DNA of 18,298 nt from Paludibacter sp. (GTDB lineage Bacteria > Bacteroidota > Bacteroidia > Bacteroidales > Paludibacteraceae): assembly GCA_024709185.1 (NCBI GenBank), contig JANJXE010000420.1:1-18298 (forward strand), in the 5' to 3' direction. Within the stretch, counting starts at the first letter, position 1, and each line of letters begins with the position of its first letter. The notes under the pieces are model-generated. The model had not been told where the DNA came from. It ran no database searches and worked only from the letters and a program-made list of their open reading frames with translations. Below are positions 16,105 to 18,298 of the stretch, piece after piece. A program made the translations under genes and the position numbers.

Positions 16105-17967
16105 TTAATTTAGAAAGTTACCATGGATGTCCACTTTTTTCAATTCAAAAGGTTGAATGATAGTATCGAGCATCACGGCCAGTTCGCCACGTGTAATCAG
16201 CCGTTCGGACCGATAGTCGCTGAGTCCGGCTATTTGCCACAAACTTTGATATTCCAGTGCACTCAGTTTCGTCTTGTTAAAATGGTCGGAGAGTTTTACT
16301 ATCAGTTGGAAGCTGCCTTCAACGGTTAGTTGATCGCCGGGGAAGTTCCATTGAAAGGTGGATTCAAATTCTGCAAGGTCTTTTTTTAGAGCCGAAGTCT
16401 CCACCGGCTTTTCGGCATTGAACCAGGTTTCGTTACTCCAGCCTACATTTCTTCCTTCTCCTTTCAGTATTCCGGTAGAGCCAATGCACTGCAATGCTTT
16501 GAAATGTGGATGCTCGTGGGGCACATCGAGATAGGGTAGCAGGTAAACACCTCTTTCGAGCAGGATGTGTTGAATGTCGCGAACCGATACTTCGGAAATG
16601 GCTTTATTTTGTTGAACTGCTGTGGCTGCAAGTGCTCCGGCTGCCTGTCCGATTTGCAATACTACTGGTTGCAGACGAGTTGATCCATTCAGGATATTTG
16701 AAACCGAGATAGATTTTTCTGCAACGATCAATCCATCAGTTTCTTTAGGAATAAGCGCTCCAAGGGGTACATTGTACGAAGGAACGGGATAAAAATGAAG
16801 TTCGGGAAGTTTGTCCCATTCCGGATTCCGTTTGTGATGATGGTCAATGGGATAGTCGCCCACTGCAATTCCGGTGCGGTACAGCGCTTCGGGTTGATCA
16901 AAGGGTTTGGATACATGGTTCACATTGAATCGCACCAATCCGTGGATGCGACGGCTTTCTCGGTGGTAGGGAATCAATGGGAAATGGTCGTCGGTGGGGA
17001 ATTGTTCGTCATCCAGGCCAAAGGTTGAGAAACCCAGCCTTGTCTGAAGATAATACAGGTAGCATAATGAGAAATGCTTTGCTTTACGAATCGCTTCTTC
17101 GCGTTCCAGAGCATTCATTTCAAGCATGTTCACAAAATAGTCGTTGCCCTCAATGGGCCAGTTAATCATATAGCGACCGTTGGGTAGTTTCCCGTAGGTC
17201 ATCATTTTATCGGCCGGCCATACGGCTTGTCCCGGTTTGGGTTGCGTGCAATCGGGCGATTTGGCAGTGCAATAAAACAGCGATGCATCGTATCCTTCGG
17301 GCATTGCAATGGTTTTATCTACCCCGTAATCTTTTAGAATCATCACATAAGTGAGGTCCTGAATGATGTCGTTGTCCTGCTCGGGTGCGATATCTTCGCC
17401 GCTTATCGCCCTGGCGTCCATGCCGATGTCGTAGCGAACGCCGGCTGCTTTGGCTACATCGCCCAGTTCTGTGGCATCAATCAATATCCTCGTGGTAATC
17501 CATTGATTGCGACCGTCCTTATTAATCTGAATTTTCCAGCCCTCTTTTATCTTTTGAGTAGATACGAAGGTGGTGGAATGCCATAGTTCAAGCTTGTTTT
17601 CTTTACCGGCGATGGATTGCAGTATTTCATTACCAACCCGCGGTTCAAACAAAACATTACTCACCCAGCCGGTTTGGAGGGCCTGTGCACTACCGTAACG
17701 GCCAATCAGACTGTCGCGGAACTCTCCAAAGAAGCCCGAAGGTAACTTGTGATTGCCATCCACTGCCGATACGCCGGCTGCAGTAAGCATGCCTCCCAGC
17801 CATGGAGTTTCTTCAATAATAAGTGTTTTTGCTCCCAACCGGGCTGCCTGTATACCGGCAGCAGTACCGCTGGCGCTACCTCCCACAACCAATACATCAA
17901 CTTTTTGTGTAACACAAGAAGTGAATGTAAATGCTAATATGATTATACCTAATAATCTAAAATTCAT
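16105..17967 (-). CDS. FAD-dependent oxidoreductase, lipoprotein type
   Basis: 620 residues. The N-terminus MNFRLLGIIILAFTFTSC has a lipobox-like FTSC (Cys18) and no twin-arginine. The Rossmann FAD site follows at once: VDVLVVGGSASGTAAGIQAARLGAKTLIIEE (23-53), then WLGGMLTAAGVSAVDG. ILIDATELGDVAKAAG (161-176) is the second flavin-contact strand, and DGLIVAEKSISVSNILNGSTRLQPVVLQIGQAAG (411-444) the C-terminal FAD site. This is the FAD_oxidored family (PF12831 type). Residues ~484-545 resemble an S-layer-homology-like helical repeat, less certain. Such proteins recur in Bacteroidota glycan loci but substrates are mostly unknown; sugar oxidation is an inference. It is the first complete gene of the locus, 120 bp downstream of an unrelated partial gene and 65 bp before GH92. 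An exported flavoprotein without a Tat signal is unusual. Confidence 0.9.
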   Translation of the reverse strand: MNFRLLGIIILAFTFTSCVTQKVDVLVVGGSASGTAAGIQAARLGAKTLIIEETPWLGGMLTAAGVSAVDGNHKLPSGFFGEFRDSLIGRYGSAQALQTGWVSNVLFEPRVGNEILQSIAGKENKLELWHSTTFVSTQKIKEGWKIQINKDGRNQWITTRILIDATELGDVAKAAGVRYDIGMDARAISGEDIAPEQDNDIIQDLTYVMILKDYGVDKTIAMPEGYDASLFYCTAKSPDCTQPKPGQAVWPADKMMTYGKLPNGRYMINWPIEGNDYFVNMLEMNALEREEAIRKAKHFSLCYLYYLQTRLGFSTFGLDDEQFPTDDHFPLIPYHRESRRIHGLVRFNVNHVSKPFDQPEALYRTGIAVGDYPIDHHHKRNPEWDKLPELHFYPVPSYNVPLGALIPKETDGLIVAEKSISVSNILNGSTRLQPVVLQIGQAAGALAATAVQQNKAISEVSVRDIQHILLERGVYLLPYLDVPHEHPHFKALQCIGSTGILKGEGRNVGWSNETWFNAEKPVETSALKKDLAEFESTFQWNFPGDQLTVEGSFQLIVKLSDHFNKTKLSALEYQSLWQIAGLSDYRSERLITRGELAVMLDTIIQPFELKKVDIHGNFLN

Positions 17968-18052
17968 TTCTTAAAACCTTTTTCTACATTTTTACTTTAG
18001 ATGCCATTCGTCTGTAGGAGGATGGGTATTGGGGTGGTTAGAGCTGTTGTTA

Positions 18053-18078
18053 GTAGCAGCACATCTAAGTGCTGCTAC
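18053..18078 (-). terminator. Perfect 10-bp hairpin after the T9SS-tailed gene
   Basis: GTAGCAGCAC (18053-18062) and GTGCTGCTAC (18069-18078) are perfect inverted copies with a 6-base loop (ATCTAA). The hairpin lies 9 bp after the stop codon of the partial upstream gene and about 85 bp before the oxidoreductase start. It lacks a U-run on the minus strand (TAACAACAGC follows), so it is an imperfect intrinsic terminator. On the plus strand a T-rich stretch does follow. Most likely it ends or stabilises the upstream transcript, marking the boundary of the locus. Confidence 0.65.
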
Positions 18079-18087
18079 CAGTTTGTT

Positions 18088-18298
18088 TTACTCGATCAAT
18101 ACTTTTGCTGTTTTTACAAGTTTACCATCCGTTTTTATTTGTACGATATAAATGCCATGTAAATTATGAGTAGCTATTTGATTAGAATTCAATGCAGTAT
18201 GTACCTTTTGACCCAACGCATTGAAAATTTCTATTGAAGAAGCCTGAGTACCTTCAACAGCTATAATGTTTCCCGAATAAGTCAGGTTGATGTTTTTA
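18088..18298 (-). CDS. C-terminal T9SS sorting domain of an unknown exported protein, 5' part outside window
   Basis: Read directly from the minus strand, the frame runs in from the right edge for 69 codons to a TAA at 18088-18090. The peptide contains GTQASSIEIFNALGQKVHT, then IATHNLHGIYIVQIKTDGKLVKTAKVLIE. This is the typical type A T9SS C-terminal sorting domain: a beta-strand with N.xGQ, then a GIY(I/L)V strand, ending in a short basic/hydrophobic tail. The cargo domain lies beyond the window, so its function is unknown. It is on the same strand as the locus, but is separated from it by 120 bp and a hairpin. It may be another enzyme of the same locus or an unrelated secreted protein. Confidence 0.85.
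   Translation of the reverse strand, partial: KNINLTYSGNIIAVEGTQASSIEIFNALGQKVHTALNSNQIATHNLHGIYIVQIKTDGKLVKTAKVLIE

Larger units (their letters stand above)
1..17967 (-). other. Polysaccharide utilization locus (probable single operon)
   Basis: Ten consecutive minus-strand genes with gaps of 5 to 90 bp contain a SusC/SusD pair, two accessory surface lipoproteins, four known or putative glycan-cleaving enzymes (GH92, GHL10, NAGPA, GxGYxYP), an exported oxidoreductase and a membrane acyltransferase. This matches the definition of a PUL. No transcription regulator is present and no TAnnTTTG-type promoter box was found in the gaps, so the promoter and regulator probably lie upstream of, or beyond, the window. 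The downstream limit is also outside the window. Confidence 0.85.

Overview
The window is a stretch of a Bacteroidota chromosome in which every supported gene lies on the minus strand, so transcription runs from high to low coordinates. A SusC/SusD pair, many Sec/SPII lipoproteins, an absence of Shine-Dalgarno sites, and type IX secretion (T9SS) C-terminal sorting domains on two proteins point to a non-gut or environmental member of Bacteroidia/Marinilabiliales-like lineages. Gut Bacteroides generally lack T9SS. Base composition looks moderate and even throughout.

Layout in transcription order: (i) the last 69 residues of an unknown T9SS-exported protein (18088-18298), then a 120-bp gap with a perfect 10-bp hairpin; (ii) a lipoprotein-type FAD-dependent oxidoreductase (16105-17967); (iii) a GH92 alpha-mannosidase (13844-16039); (iv) a SusC TonB-dependent transporter (10681-13821) and SusD lipoprotein (8967-10667); (v) a small DUF5018-like lipoprotein (8467-8895) and a larger lipoprotein with a similar module plus a C-terminal propeller-like (probably DUF4623) region (6699-8447); (vi) a lipoprotein with two such modules and a GHL10/DUF187 glycosidase-like domain (4948-6618); (vii) a fibronectin III + NAGPA-type phosphodiester glycosidase lipoprotein (3571-4857); (viii) a GxGYxYP-family putative glycosidase with a T9SS tail (1469-3508); (ix) a membrane acyltransferase of the HGSNAT/DUF5009 type, cut by the left window edge (1-1463). 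Gaps between genes are 5-90 bp, so (ii)-(ix) read as one polysaccharide utilization locus (PUL), probably one operon.

Inferred division of labour: surface lipoproteins bind and cut a glycan, SusCD imports the oligosaccharides, GH92 removes alpha-mannose, the NAGPA-like enzyme removes a sugar linked through a phosphodiester (or a related alpha-GlcNAc linkage), and the inner-membrane acetyltransferase acetylates a glycan or breakdown product. A plausible substrate is a mannose-rich, phosphodiester- and/or GlcNAc-decorated glycan, but the sequence does not prove this. No regulator (SusR, hybrid two-component, ECF sigma/anti-sigma) and no canonical Bacteroidetes promoter (TAnnTTTG) was found, so control probably lies outside the window.

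The most unusual structural item is a 29-bp sequence repeated at exactly 63-bp spacing inside the acyltransferase gene. It adds 21 codons in frame and looks like a small palindromic element inserted in, or duplicated within, a coding sequence. No gene-free stretch longer than 300 bp exists here, and I saw no RNA genes, CRISPR arrays or insertion sequences.
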